Assembly (NCBI GenBank): GCA_026008535.1
Contig: BRKX01000014.1
Span: forward strand, 43,406,506-43,470,505
Length of the DNA: 64,000 nucleotides
DNA from: Perilla frutescens
Lineage: Eukaryota; Streptophyta; Magnoliopsida; Lamiales; Lamiaceae
Direction: 5' to 3'
The position numbers and the translations under genes were made by a program. Position 1 is the first letter of the stretch. Each line of letters begins with the position of its first letter. Below the pieces are notes generated by a model. The model had not been told where the DNA came from. It made no database searches and was given only the letters and a program-made list of their open reading frames with translations. Positions 35,734 through 47,816 of this stretch are shown here, in pieces.

Positions 35734-35940
35734 GATTGCAGCGTATAGAAATTCCGTTGTGCCGTCTACATACTTAAAAATTAGTAAGAATGCTTCATCC
35801 ATGGAACTGTATGTTGTCTCTTGATACAACATTAAGAACCTAGGACCGTAGAGTTGCAAAAAAAAAAAGAAGTGGTTGGTTGCAAAAAAATGTTGTTGTA
35901 ATTCCCCCCACTTTCCCAACTGTAGAACCAGATCTCTCTC

Positions 35941-35978
<38 letters not shown>

Positions 35979-36605
35979 CTACATATCCTCCCACCTTCCC
36001 TAGCTAGCTGCCCAATACTGCATAGACGAGGCCAATTTTTCAAGGCTTGGCCGAAAGCAGCACCCCCTCTCCCTTTCTCTCTCTAGACTTGATTCATTGA
36101 TTGATTTAGATATATAGGCAAGTTGGCTTCTCTTTTGAGGTTTCAAAGAATGGGACTAAGTATAATGTAGATGGGGCTAAGCCTATAGTGGGGAGAAAAC
36201 TTCTTTTTTTAATTTCTTTCTAATTTTTTTTGGTGTCTACGTTGTTCAATCAATCTCATAAATACTTGAGGGATGGTTTTCTAAAACTCTTTCTATTTAT
36301 ATATGTCTGCTGTGGGTGTTCCATTTAACCATTCTCTTTTCTTTAAACTCTATATTTGTGTATCTATTCTCTGTATATATAGATTTGTACACCTTTATTA
36401 CTACTATCTAGCTTTAACTCTGACCCTCCAAATCTATCTCTCTCCCTCCCTCTTTTTCTCTCTCTGCCCTGTCTTTTCTTTACCTCCGATTCCCATTGGT
36501 TCTTGTTAAGATCATTAGATTAATTTTTCTTACCAAATAAAAAAAGGAAATTAAAGAACCATCTCTTTCTTACGCAACTTTCCGACGTTAACCAAATCGA
36601 AAAGC

Positions 36606-36644
<39 letters not shown>

Positions 36645-36660
36645 GCCCACTAATGGAAAT
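35570..36660 (-). promoter_or_regulatory. AP2 upstream region with GA tracts and a TATA candidate
   Basis: Read on the gene's strand, (GA)n tracts lie at 35701-35732, 35945-35975 and 36609-36640, and a fourth in the intron at 34459-34489. TATATAAATA at 36294-36303 is the best TATA candidate; transcription would then start about 30 bases downstream and the 5' UTR would be near 700 nt, possibly with an intron. ORFs over these tracts are low-complexity Arg-Glu or Ser-Leu and are not genes. Confidence 0.5.
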
Positions 36661-38086
36661 AGACAGCACCAACACTAGATGGATGACTTATTACTCAATT
36701 ACCTTTATTAGCTACACTAATTATCATTTCACTTTCATTCATTCAATCCAACGTCACCCCACCCCACCTCTTACATTCGTGTTTTTTTTGTTTACCTCAT
36801 TTCTACCAAGTTAAAATGACCAACCTCAATTACCCTCTATTACTACAATTGCGGCCAATATAACGAAACCACTACTATAGTCAAATTAAAATAAACTTTA
36901 TTTGATATAGCGCTACAGTCAACATTGGAACCTGATTTTTTTCTACAATCAACCACTAAAAAAATACGAAATCAACCAAATATCAATACCTTAGGTGAAT
37001 TTTTAAATATTTGTAGGGATTATCAAACATCATACGCATGTCCACATTAGGTATTTCACGATGAATGACTACGATCCTAACCATACCACACAAAACACTA
37101 AAATTTGACGCTTTCTATTTCTATGGTGTTGTCATTATCCTTTATCAATGTGGAAAACGCTCGATGCCAACGCATATACATTACTGTTTTAACTATTGAA
37201 TAATAATTGAGAATAAGCAATATTTACGATCAAATGTTGGGAAAAAATTGTGGGTGCATAAAAATATATTGAGAAGACAGGTCTCACGATTAGTCCGACA
37301 AGATCTGAATACTGAAAACGGAACACAAGTTGTAACGAGTAAATAGGTGGAGGAGTGGGGGGCAATTGAGGAAAGAGAGAATTATTGTGAGAGGGGGGGT
37401 GAGGGTTTGGTCTCAGAAAAGGAAAATGGAAGAATAGCAATAAATGGAAAAACTTTCCAGAAAAGTCCAATCCAAGAGTACGGGAGGAGGGCCACCATTT
37501 CCTTCTTTTGTTCTTCCCTGCGACCAATGCCTATCTCTCTATGGTACCTCGTATTTATTAATCCCCAACCTTTACCACTCGCGCTCTCCCCCGCGTCCTA
37601 CCCACGCCCCAATCTAATGACACTTTTGCCCATGTTAATTTGGAGCCCAATCGTATTTTATTTACTATTCTAAAACACACGAATTTTTGCCTTACCATCA
37701 GAGGGCATACGTGCGATGTCATGTTTTATGAAATAAGGTGCTATTTTTTTACATAAGTGATGGACCGTGTACAAATTTAGTAGTGTTAATTGCACTTTAA
37801 TGTCTTACGTTTGTGGTTGTTGATACTTAAGTTCTAGTGTTCCAAAATTACATATTCATAATCAATTTTCGCATAACCTAATAAATCTAATATGAGATCA
37901 AATTTACGGTATCCAAAATCTGGCATGGTTTGTTGGAAGGTAGGATATTAGAGTTTATTTTAATTGGTTATATACTAATTTCTTTCATTCTGACAAGTCA
38001 TGTAAGCTTTTCAGGTGCCCAAAATTTACTTTTGTGATAGATTTCTTAAATTATACAAACTTTATATAAGAATATGCAATTTTTAA
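36661..38086. other. Intergenic DNA upstream of AP2
   Basis: I see no gene. Sequence is AT-rich with pyrimidine-rich patches. Short ORFs at about 37190-37670 are low-complexity (Pro/Phe-rich on the minus strand) and lack domain features. Confidence 0.6.
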
Positions 38087-38513
38087 GGATAAATTGTAAA
38101 AAAAAAAAAAAACCACATTTTAACTTATTTGTAATTTCAACACCACATTTAAAAATGATGCAATAATGACATCACCTTTTGATTTGTAGCAAATTTATCA
38201 CTCCAATTTTTTTCAGTGACCCAACATCCAATGTTGACATTTTTCAACTTGTAAATGAGTTCCGATGAACATAAATGACTTCGAAATCCAAACGACTTGT
38301 CTGAGTTCATCACGAGTAGAGATTCCAAATCGTTTAAGTTCATTGAGGTTCATGTATAGTTTGATAAAAGTCTATGTCGATTTTTCAATCGCTGAAAATT
38401 TTCGAGTGTCAAATTTGCTACAGATTGAAAGATGGTGTCATTATTGCAACGTTTCAAATGTCGTATTGAAATTGCAAATGGGAAGAAATGTGGTGCTTTT
38501 TTTGCAATTAATC
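38087..38513. repeat. MITE-like inverted repeat, about 427 bp
   Basis: Left arm (38087-38210) begins GGATAAATTGTAAAAA; the reverse complement of the right arm (about 38402-38513) begins GATTAATTGCAAAAAAAGC. Both continue with ACCACATTT, TTTGCAATTTCAA or TTTGTAATTTCAA, GCAATAATGACA and TGTAGCAAATTT in the same order. No clean target duplication was found. From 38514 to 39150 there is only AT-rich DNA without a gene. Confidence 0.6.
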
Positions 38514-39150
38514 AAGTGTTTAAACAATGGCATAAAAGTGTTTTCAATCTCAAACGTTGAGTACCAAAGTATTAACTCAATTTAGTGTAATGATCAATCT
38601 GACTATAGATGAAAATAAGTTAGATCGGGCCACATTTTGGCTTGGAATGTATGGACATATCTTAGTAAAGATAGGCCAGAACTTGACCTATTATCTAGTA
38701 AATATTTTTATGTAAGCCTATATCTGACCTATTTAATCATGCGAGTTGGGTCTAAAATCTTAAAAGTTTATTCAAGTATACTAAAAATAAAATGTATACA
38801 ATATTTTTCTTATATATTTTCAAGTAATAAATAAAATTAAGGATTTAGAAATTTAAATATATCTTATTATGAAAATGTAAATATAATATTTATATATAAT
38901 TTAATCATTAGAATAATTAATTTAATTAAAAAAAATTAGAAAATGTATATATTTTATCAATATAATTAACAGGTTGACTTATTAGGCTTGACAAACTCTT
39001 TTAAAGACCTGGACCTAACCTAATTATGTAATTATGTTTCTTAAGTGACCTAATTGTTGGCCTAAAGGAGGCCGGTCGACTGGTCGTTGATTGGTAATCT
39101 GACCTACTTCTATCCCTCTGAGTGACTGACATTGAGTTTTACGACGTTTT

Positions 39151-40480
39151 TGTTGGAAAATAGGATTTAATAAATTGAGTTTTGACTTATTTTATCCGAT
39201 TTTTCATGATCGGGAAATTTAATTTTGGAGGAATTAAATACCATACGATTGTTCTATGTTGTTAGTAGATAATCGTAGTATTTTTATTTGCTCAAATCCG
39301 ATTTTCGGTGAGTGAGAAATAAATGGTTGAAGTTGGTCACACGATTGGGCATTTATGGTGTGTGGGATAATGTGTTTAAGACACATTAAATAATCCCACA
39401 TTGATTTGTTAATCAAGTTAAGAAGTGTATTTAAGTGTATTAACACTTAAGTGAAGTAATTAAGTGCACAAGGATGTGGGCCATGAGCCCACACGCGCGC
39501 ACATGCGCGCGCGCGCCCGTGTCCGAGCCCGAGCCCGTGCCCGATGCCCGGTGCCCGTGCCCGTGCCCGTCTCGTCCTCGGACTTGGATCTTGGTAATTA
39601 GACTTTCGGGGCTTAGCTGTACCAGTTTTACGGTACAAAAACGGTCGGGTCGTGGAGCGGGTCGGCGGATCAGCTATCCGGGTCTATAACGGCTGTGGAG
39701 CGGATTGGTTGACCGGGTCGTGGGTGAACTTGGTGCATGGTGCTTATCCAGCTTTGAAGGGTGTAACTCCCATGAGTTAAGAGCCTTCAAGTGAGTAACT
39801 GTCATCTGGAGCTGGTGGAGTTAGTGGGCTGGACTGTAACCGAAAGTAACTCCTGTCGGGAGTCAAAGTCTGCAGCTGCCTTGGACACGTGTTGGGATCC
39901 AAGCCGACATGGGACACCTGTCGGGATCTGCAGAAGGTAACTCCTGGAGGGCTTAATGGCAGAGCTGTAACTCCAGGGGGTTACAACACCTGGTTTGAAT
40001 ACCCTCAAACCCTAGATGTCCCCTGCAGTGGAGATGTGCCTATAAATAGGACATTCTGCATGGTTCAACATGCTACATTCTGCATAAACGAACATCATCA
40101 TATTGTTGCATACAAGTTCTTTCGAGTCACAACTTCCCAGTTCTCCACGTTGTCTAGTTCGCCAGAGCCTTACCGGACTTGTGGTGCTACTGCCGGAAGG
40201 ACGAAACCGTTTCATCTTTGAGAGATAAATCGCCAGGCCGTGAGCACTAGTCGGGGTGTAATTTGTCTTGCGGAGAGAGTTCCCTTCGACTCGGCTTGCC
40301 GGAATCTGCTTACCGGTTCAGTTGTTTAATTTATTCAATTTCAGATTATTGTACTTCCATCATTCTTCTACTCCTTCTATCTTCTTGTACTTCAGTTGTA
40401 ATTCCAGTAAAGTATATTACAAGACTACACCATTGATAAGAGGCTACCACTTTTTGAGAATCATTTATATAAATGGGTAT
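39151..40480 (+). repeat. Candidate LTR (lineage unknown) with a GC-rich core
   Basis: Begins TGTTGGAAAATAGG, like many copia LTRs, and contains a clear TATA box (CCTATAAATAGG, about 40039-40050) and downstream signals before an AT-rich tail. At about 39491-39572 it carries alternating CG runs and CCCGTG/CCCGAG hexamers. No matching second LTR, primer site or target duplication is visible, so it may be a solo LTR or a fragment, and the right border is uncertain. Confidence 0.4.
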
Positions 40481-40483
40481 TGA

Positions 40484-40690
40484 TTAAATTATTGAATAAA
40501 TTATACTTCAATACTCACATTTTGGGTACTTTTTTAAAAATGATGTATTTTCTCCCAATTAATAAAAATAGTACCCACTTTTTAAAAAAAATTATAAATC
40601 TAACATTTAATCAATTTTACGGTTCGAAAATCATATGTAATTGTAATTTAATATTTCTTGATTGGATAATATTTTCTATGTGACTGAGAA
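40484..40690. repeat. Half copy of the 458-bp Mutator-like MITE family
   Basis: Shares with 30663-30840 the phrases CAATACTCACATTTTG versus GATACCTACATTTTG, AAATCTAACATTT, CAATTTTACGG and TTTAATATTTCTTGATT in the same order. It is cut off at about 40696 by LTR sequence. Confidence 0.6.
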
Positions 40691-40696
40691 AATAGG

Positions 40697-41159
40697 TGTA
40701 ACAACCCACTTTTGTGTAATTTGAATTATTTTAATTGCTTAATTGCTTAGAATTGAATTTCAATCTTTTTGGTGATGCTCAATAAAATTAGATGGACTTG
40801 AGGAAGTCTGACAATGTGCCCCTAGTATAGAAAAAAAAATTAGAATTTAGAATTGAGCCTTAGAATTATTATTTAAGCTTGTTTAGTGTTTTTGAACTTG
40901 TTTCGAAATATAAATAATTTGTTTTACATCTGAGCATGGGCTAGTATATTTATTTTAATGGACTTTTCCTTAAGAGTCTAGAAGTAAGATTTTAGTCTCA
41001 AGGTGTTCAATTATTGAGATGAGTCTTACTTGAGAAGATCGGCAAGCTTACAAAGGAAGCTAAACAAAGGTTATAAGGGAAGCTAAAATAGTTATTTAAA
41101 TCATCCTTATCCTCAACCTAGAAACTTCTCCATCTCATTTTCATTAATTTCTCTCTAAT

Positions 41160-41190
<31 letters not shown>

Positions 41191-42027
41191 CTCACTATCC
41201 CCAAATTCAAGAAAGAGAGCTCTCATAGATACACTTACTCATCTCTCTCATGTTAATCCCTACTCCAAGCAAGGTAATTCTCTTCCTGTATTTTCCTTAT
41301 TGTTTAATGATGTTAAATGATGTGAATAGTTGATGAATTGTGCTGGAATTTTTTTTTTCAGCAATTAAAAGATTTCTTTCTTTATCATCTTCGCATTTTG
41401 GGACATCATGCATACCTTGATTTTAAATAAAAAATCTGATTTTCTTGAGCCATTTCTGGACACCCACACCTCTCTATACTTGTACCTGTTTGTCTTAACT
41501 TTCACATGGAACTTGAATCAAGTCATTTAGAGCTTTGTAGATGAAGTTATGTCCATTCTACTGAAGCTCGTCTTTTTTCTGAAAAGTTTTCCCGCATCCA
41601 TATAATTCGATGTTTTCGACCTTTTAACGATGAAATTTGAAAATGTATATTTCACAAATAATTTTAAATATATGTTTTGGGGTTCAGCAAAACTTGAAAT
41701 GATGCGATTTGCCCAAAAATCGACTATGCGTGCGAAAGACTTAGAATCGAAACACGATGTATGGAAGGATTAAAATCCAAGCTATATATGATAATGGTGG
41801 TGTAATGGATGAATGGAATGATTAGAACAAGTGTTTTGCGTGTTTTTGGTTATACATGCTATTTAGCTCAAACTGAACACGTATATGATTTGAACTTGGA
41901 ATTGGCTTGAGAACAACTCGATAACACTTCTAAGGACTTAGGGAACTTGAAAAAATTTGGGTGATGGTGTTACGAACGTTTTGACAGAAGATTTGGAGTA
42001 GATAGGATAGATGGAATTGAATTGTGA
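40697..42027 (+). repeat. gypsy-type LTR fragment (TGTAACAACCC start)
   Basis: TGTAACAACCC at 40697 is the usual start of long-LTR chromovirus (Tekay-like) LTRs. A (CT)n tract is at 41165-41190. No coding sequence follows in + orientation; it meets the gypsy-B LTR at 42028. Orientation and family are inferred from the 5' end only. Confidence 0.4.
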
Positions 42028-43112
42028 TGTGACAACTTACCCGATACAAACCTCGGTCCTTGAGGACAAAAATGCGTACCTTAAAGCAAATACTCGAAAT
42101 GACAAGGTCACCTTGGATCTTCTATGATCAAGAATGACTCCCTTGATTTTATATTCAAAGTTCTCAAACTTAAAAGCCACAATCTTTGAAAATAAAGAAC
42201 ACAAGTTTTGTGTTGGTGAGACAAAGTAATATTATTAATCAATATTAAAACTTAATATACATAACAATGAAAATAGAACACATATTTATAGGCATGGAAT
42301 TCGATCCCCTAGACATGATGGAATCGAATTAGGAATTATAATCTAATTAGGACATGATTTCTAATCTGAATAGAATAGGATTTCTAATCTGATTAGAATT
42401 CTAATTTAAACTTATCTAAAACATTAATTAAATACCAAAAATAAAATAAAGAAAATCTAAACTAGGTAGGATAAATTTGAACTTCATCAAGTGATAAGCT
42501 CGAATACTTGACTTTCCTCTTGCATCAATCTTCAATTGTGATCTACTTAACCAATTTGACTTGGTTAAGCTCGATTCCATCTTCGATCTTCTTCTGGACA
42601 TAGCATTGAAAATAGCCTTGCAATTGCTTAGCTCGTAATCTTGTGATTGGACCTTTCAATTCTAACTCCAGGTTTGAATCATCAATGCTTTGTTGGGCTT
42701 CATCATTCCCCCCTGCTGAAAAGAATTCGTCCTTGAATTTGAATTGATATTGTGATCGAACTCATCTACAGGAAACGGAGATAAATCAAACATATTAAAT
42801 GTTGATGAACACTTATACTCACTGGGAAGATCAATGCGATAGGCATTATTGTTAACACGAGCGACGACGGTGAATGGACCGTCTCCACGCGGCATCAACT
42901 TCAATTTCCTAAGGTTTGGAAACCGGCCAGGGCTAAAGTATACCCAAACACGATCGCCGGGTTTGAACAACACTTGGCGTCGCCATGAGTTGACCTTGGC
43001 GGCAGTTTTGGCACCTTGAAGTTCGATCCAGGCTTGAACTTTCTCAAGCATCTCTATAACATGTTGAGCCATCTTCATACTTTTAACACTTGTTAGATGC
43101 TCAACAGGTAAA
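42028..43112 (-). mobile_element. 3' end of gypsy element gypsy-B: integrase tail, polypurine tract and LTR
   Basis: The LTR is 42028-42705 (678 bp), TGTGACAAC to CATCA on the + strand, with a minus-strand TATA box TATAAATATG at 42281-42290 and the polypurine tract GCAGGGGGGAA at about 42706-42716. This agrees with transcription on the minus strand. The element is cut on its upstream side at about 43112 by another LTR. Confidence 0.82.
42662..43112 (-). pseudogene. gypsy-B integrase C-terminal domain (truncated)
   Basis: Reading down from about 43112: TSVKSMKMAQHVIEMLEKV, then FKPGDRVWVYFSPGRFPNLR, KLMPRGDGPFTVVARVNNN and STFNMFDLSPFPVDE. This is the integrase C-terminal (GPY/F-like) domain of Ty3/gypsy chromovirus-type elements, which contributes to DNA binding. 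The frame runs on through the polypurine tract into the LTR and stops at 42662. About 14 codons at the upstream end of the open frame (43113-43138) come from the LTR inserted at 43113, not from integrase. Confidence 0.85.
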
Positions 43113-43295
43113 GGTGTAATACCCAGGCCTCTCAACACTCAATAATTATATTGATATATATTTTATATAAGTCTTATGTGCTTATTTTTATGTTAATTGC
43201 ACTAATATAGACATATGTGCCAACATAATTTAATTACTTCTAAATTTAAAGCTCTATTTACAAAAGTGGATATGGGTAATAAATAGAATACTTAC
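43113..43295 (+). repeat. Start of a TGTAATACCC-type gypsy LTR, cut by copia-5
   Basis: TGTAATACCCAGGCC at 43113 and later phrases (TTATGTGCTTATTT) resemble the first 150 bp of the solo LTR at 43701, so both are one broad LTR family. It replaces gypsy-B integrase sequence and is itself cut at 43296. Confidence 0.65.
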
Positions 43296-43700
43296 TGTTG
43301 GGGTTTTTTCGAATTGAACCACCGCATGATCTAATTGGATGTTCATTAATCCTATTGTCATGTAGATCATAATTTTATGTAGCATATATGTTTTAATTAA
43401 CCGAGTTCAAATAATATGCATAGCCGGTTAAAACGATTCTACTAAAGCGGAAACATAGAAATCGAAAAATGACTTACAAATTAAACAACGGGTTGAGGAC
43501 AAGATTAAAGGTCTAATCTTGTTGTTGTATGTATGAAATTGGTGCTCCACTATGATATTCCACTCATTGATCTTCTGTTGTATTCCCGGACTGAATCTAG
43601 TTTCAGGATGGGCTGAAATCTACTAGATCGGTATGGAATCTGTGGAGATAAAGAGAACACGAGAGGAGCTGAGGTCTAACCATAAAATTTTGTTCCCTAC

Positions 43701-46476
43701 TGTAATATCCAAGCTTCTCACCATTTAATAACTATCGTGTAATATATATTTCATGTAAGTAGTTATGTGCTTATTTACGTGCCGATTAAATTCATACAGA
43801 TATACGTATTGACATTAGCATGTCTATTTATCTATATGATATATGTATGAATATTAAATTGGTTGTAGATTTGAAGCACTATTGAAAAAAAAATATTATA
43901 TATATATATATGTGCATGTGTGTGTAATTTAATTAGTATTATAAATAGATAAATTTCTAAGTAGATATCATATATATATATATATATATGTCTATCTGGA
44001 TAAGAATTAATAAAGAGATGAGATTACTTATACATTCTAGTTGGCATGGAATTATTTTAATTACTTTGCATGTTCTCCACGTAGCTAGGATAGATGGCAA
44101 ATGCTAATTAGTGTATCAAATATTATTAATAATATTAATGTTAAGATTTTAAGGTATAGCTTATATATATATATAGACGTATATGTATGTACATATATAT
44201 ATCCTAGAAAAAGAAATGAAATGAAAATTAGAGGAAGGTGAAGCGAGGAATATATATATATATATATATATTCAGGTTAGTGCTTTCATTTTAAAGATTA
44301 AGAGTAAATTAATTCCTATGAACCTAGTTATAATTTGCTAGAAAATTTGATAAACTACACGTTTATTGATAAAGAATAAAATCATATTCTTTAAGATTTG
44401 TGATTCAATTATTTTGTGTTAATTTAATTCTTTACTAAAGAAAGGTCTAAATTAGATTAGTGTTTTATTTATTGAATCTCTACTATTTCATAATATTATT
44501 TTGGTGTGTAACATAATATAATTTATAATTTACAAGTTTCCAATCTATACTTTAAAAAAATATGATTCGCGTGTATGATTTAATTCCATTTAATATATTT
44601 GAGAATTGATAAATTACGTGGATAAGAGAAAAGATAAATTATGATAGTGGTATTTGATAAAATGAATAGATTGTATACATAATTCAAAAATATTAATTAT
44701 GCATCTATTTATATATGTGTGTGTAGATATAATTTGTATTAGTATAGAGAATGATTATTTATGTAATCAGGTCACATGATTTATCATCTTGATCATCACT
44801 TAAAGTTTTACATTGGCCAATTATAATCTTAATTAACTATTTTATTTCTCTTAATACATGAGTGGGAACTTTAAGAAGATGAGATTATTTATCATAAATG
44901 AAAATAGAATTGAATTAGAGAATAGATATGAATGGAATAACTATATCATAATATATATATTCTTCTCTATCTTTTAGTAACCTTCATATATAAATGTGTT
45001 TATATATATACATATTAATTTGTATTATTTAGATTCTATTGAGGAAAACATAGTTTTAGGATCTCAAATACTGTAAGCATGAGACTCGAGGTAAGTAGAA
45101 ATTCATCCTCAACTACAATGCATGAACATAGTATTATTTGATTATGTGTTTATAATTTATTATTTATTATTGTGTTATATTGTATGATTGTGAGACGCAA
45201 TATACTTGTGTTATTTTATTTATTTGCATTAAATATCTTGTACATGAGCACGAGCATATGCATGCACGTCATGTAGATATTGTCAAGGTTGCATGCATTA
45301 AATGGTTTTGAGAGAGGAAAAATGTTTTGTTTGGGATTGGTCACCACCAGCCCGTGTTGTGCTGTGTTGATATTTGTGCCTCGAGTGGGATAACTTCCAT
45401 GTGGGATCAAAGGGAACAGGCAGGGGGCGTGTCCCTTGGGGTCCAGGGAGGATGGTCCACTTCGACTGCACCTTTGAGGTGATGAGTGGCTGATGTGGGA
45501 TAACTTTCATGTGAGATCAAAGGGAAGAGGTAGGGGGCGTGTCCCTTGGGGTCCAGGAAGGATGAGTCACATGAGTGCACTAATCACATTCTGGCCAAGT
45601 GATATTGATTATATTATGAGCTCATGACTCATATTGGTGTCTGGTGATGGGAGCCAAGTTCCTAAACGTTGAAAATGCTTTTGAGATGGCATGAAAGGAT
45701 TTTATACACGAGCATTTCACATTTGTGGTGTGTTGTGTCTTGCACGTGTTGTGATGTCAGTGAACATGCATGTGCATGATTTCTGCTTACTGAGCTTTAG
45801 CTCATTTAGTTCATGCATTGTAGGTGAAAGTGATAACGTGTGGTGCATCGGTGCATGAATGCTGAAAGCTCTAACAAGTCCTGAGAAATGTATACATGAA
45901 TGACGACCTGTGAGGTGAGAAAGGACTTATTTTATTGTATTTTGTTGCTTAGATATATCATAGGTTTGGATTTGAATTTATCTCCATATTCTTAGAATAT
46001 TTCTGCAAAGAAAGCAATAATTTATTTACAATTTTAGTGAATTGATCAATTTAACACATGCTTACTGAGCTTTAGCTCATTTAGTTCATGCATTGTAGGT
46101 GAAAGTGATAACGTGTGGTGCATCGGTGCATCAATGCTGAAAGCTCTGACAAGTCCTGAGAAATGTATACATGGATGACGACCTGTGAGGAGAGAAAGGG
46201 CTTATTTTATTGTATTTTGTTGCTTAGATATATCATAGGTTTGGATTTGAATTTATCTCCATATTCTTAAAATATTTCTGCAAAGAAAGCAATAATTTAT
46301 TTACAATTTTAGTAAATTGATCAATTTAAATGCACCACATGTTAACCTACCTAATTTTTTAATGTTAACACTTTTTAATAGATAATACTTATTTCTCTTT
46401 TTAAAAAGAGACGACGCACCCATATTTTTAACATTACTTTATATTTCACATTTATTTTATTGGGGTGGGTGTGACA
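43701..46476. mobile_element. Solo LTR of a long-LTR gypsy element, 2,776 bp
   Basis: Begins TGTAATATCC and ends GGGTGTGACA, giving extended inverted ends. A perfect 5-bp target duplication CCTAC lies at 43696-43700 and 46477-46481. No coding sequence lies between, so it is a single LTR left by LTR-LTR recombination (inference). Long LTRs with TGTAAYAYCC ends are typical of Tekay-like chromoviruses. Confidence 0.85.
45785..46334. repeat. 275-bp tandem duplication inside the solo LTR
   Basis: Units start at 45785 and 46060 (GCTTACTGAGCTTTAGCTCA) and are almost identical over 275 bp. Further upstream, a 110-bp spaced repeat (GTGGGATAACTT, GGGGCGTGTCCCTTGGGG) starts at 45385 and 45495. Confidence 0.9.
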
Positions 46477-47572
46477 CCTACCCTCTTATATATAAGGAGG
46501 TGGGCGAAATTTCAGTGTCCTAACCCTACTGGGTTTGGGTCTCTATCTCTTTTTCCATCTCTTGTCCATTAAAGTCATATTAGGCTACAACAGGGATCTA
46601 GAAGAATATTAAATTGGCCTGCTAATTTATTTAATTTTCAATATCCAATAAACTTAGGATATTATTAAATAAATTAAGTATTATTTTTATTCCACTAAAG
46701 AAATAATACTGGCCTACCAATTTAATACATATTTCGGAATATGCTTTCTCCTTTAGTCCAACCATTCCCCATGTTTAAGATATAATGCCCATTAATTAAT
46801 TATGTAAGCTTCTGACAACTATAATTAATTAATATCTTTTCCTTGAGTAATACCACACAAGCTTTACTCATGCACGGAATAAATTCCACATGTAGGGTTT
46901 CAGCATGAACTTGCATTTCCTCAAGGGGACACCATCAACCTGGCGCACCAGGACACGGTGCCCCTACATATTGCACGACCCATCATAAGTGTAAATGTTA
47001 CAACCCAAGATATCGAGATTATTTATCCTATGAAAGAATCTCACCCTTTGATAAATCAAAGCTACAAACACTACACGTATGTATCCGTCAACATATAGGG
47101 GTTAAGAACCCGAACTCTGTGGATTCTTATTCTCTCATTTAAGGTCAGAATAGAGAATAGAATCCTAAGTAGATCCTCATCAATACACTTGATCATGTAT
47201 GAGAATAATCAGTTAGTCAAGACAAACTAACTATCAGATTATTCTACGGCGTACTGATAGCAGGTTCAGTGCCATCTAGACCGTAAGCCTTTTAATACAT
47301 TACAAGAAACCGATGATATGATCTAACCGTGTGTTTACCCACACCATATCATATACAATGCAAGTATAGTGAACATGCATGTAAATATAACAATTTAAAT
47401 GCAAACAGTGACTGCAATTGTATTCATTCTATATTATCATAAAACCATCATCAATAATGTATACAAAAGACAGGTCTTCTAGTATACAAAACCAACAATC
47501 TCCCACTTATACTTGAAGCATGTCTTTCAAATATAAAACAAACTGGCAAACTCTCTAACTCTAACTAAAATC

Positions 47573-47816
47573 TCAAACGGCAATCCCGGGTCTGCATCTC
47601 ACTCTCATTTTCTCCACGTGACCGTAGAAGGTCTTAGCTGGAAGGCTCTTCATGAATGGATCAGCCAAATTGTCCTCCGATGCAATCTTGACCACTGCCA
47701 CATCTCCTCTCTTAACGATTTCTCATATAAGATGGTACTTTCTCTCTATGTGTTTACTTACCTTATGGGCTCTGGGTTCCTTCGAATTTGCCACTGCACC
47801 CGAGTTATCACAATAT
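47573..47816 (-). pseudogene. copia-5 RNase H C-terminus (truncated)
   Basis: The final stop is at 47573-47575. The minus strand matches the last 80 or so codons of copia-2 (NSGAVANSKEPRAHK, ERKYHLI, VKRGDVAVVKIASEDN, LPAKTFYGHVEKM-type wording). The upstream part is lost at 47816, so no function is possible. Confidence 0.82.

Larger units (their letters stand above)
43296..47816 (-). mobile_element. Truncated copia element copia-5 (same family as copia-2)
   Basis: The LTR starts TGTTGGGGTTTTTTCGAATT at 43296, is interrupted by a solo LTR at 43701-46476, and continues to CCAACA at 47497, where the polypurine tract (minus strand AAGTGGGAGAT) follows. The internal part is only the RNase H end (47573-47816). 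Beyond 47816 similarity to copia-2 stops abruptly. LTR phrases match copia-2 nearly word for word, including the TATA region at about 46485-46495. Confidence 0.9.

Noticed and set aside
35731..36086. ORFs with repeated Arg-Glu or Ser-Leu upstream of AP2
   Set aside because: They translate the (GA)n/(CT)n tracts and have no other support.
37189..37673. Overlapping ORFs of about 110 codons on both strands
   Set aside because: Low-complexity composition, no recognisable domain, no splice or start context worth reporting.
39146..40480. Complete solo LTR with a target duplication
   Set aside because: GTTTT precedes the TGTTGG start, but I could not find a matching copy at any plausible right end, so only a candidate LTR is listed.
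42662..43138. Treating the whole 158-residue frame as one intact gene
   Set aside because: Its first codons lie in an inserted LTR and its last in the polypurine tract and LTR; only the middle is integrase C-terminus.
45216..45510. Minus-strand ORFs in the solo LTR
   Set aside because: They lie in the repeat-rich LTR, with no family match and no coding signature.
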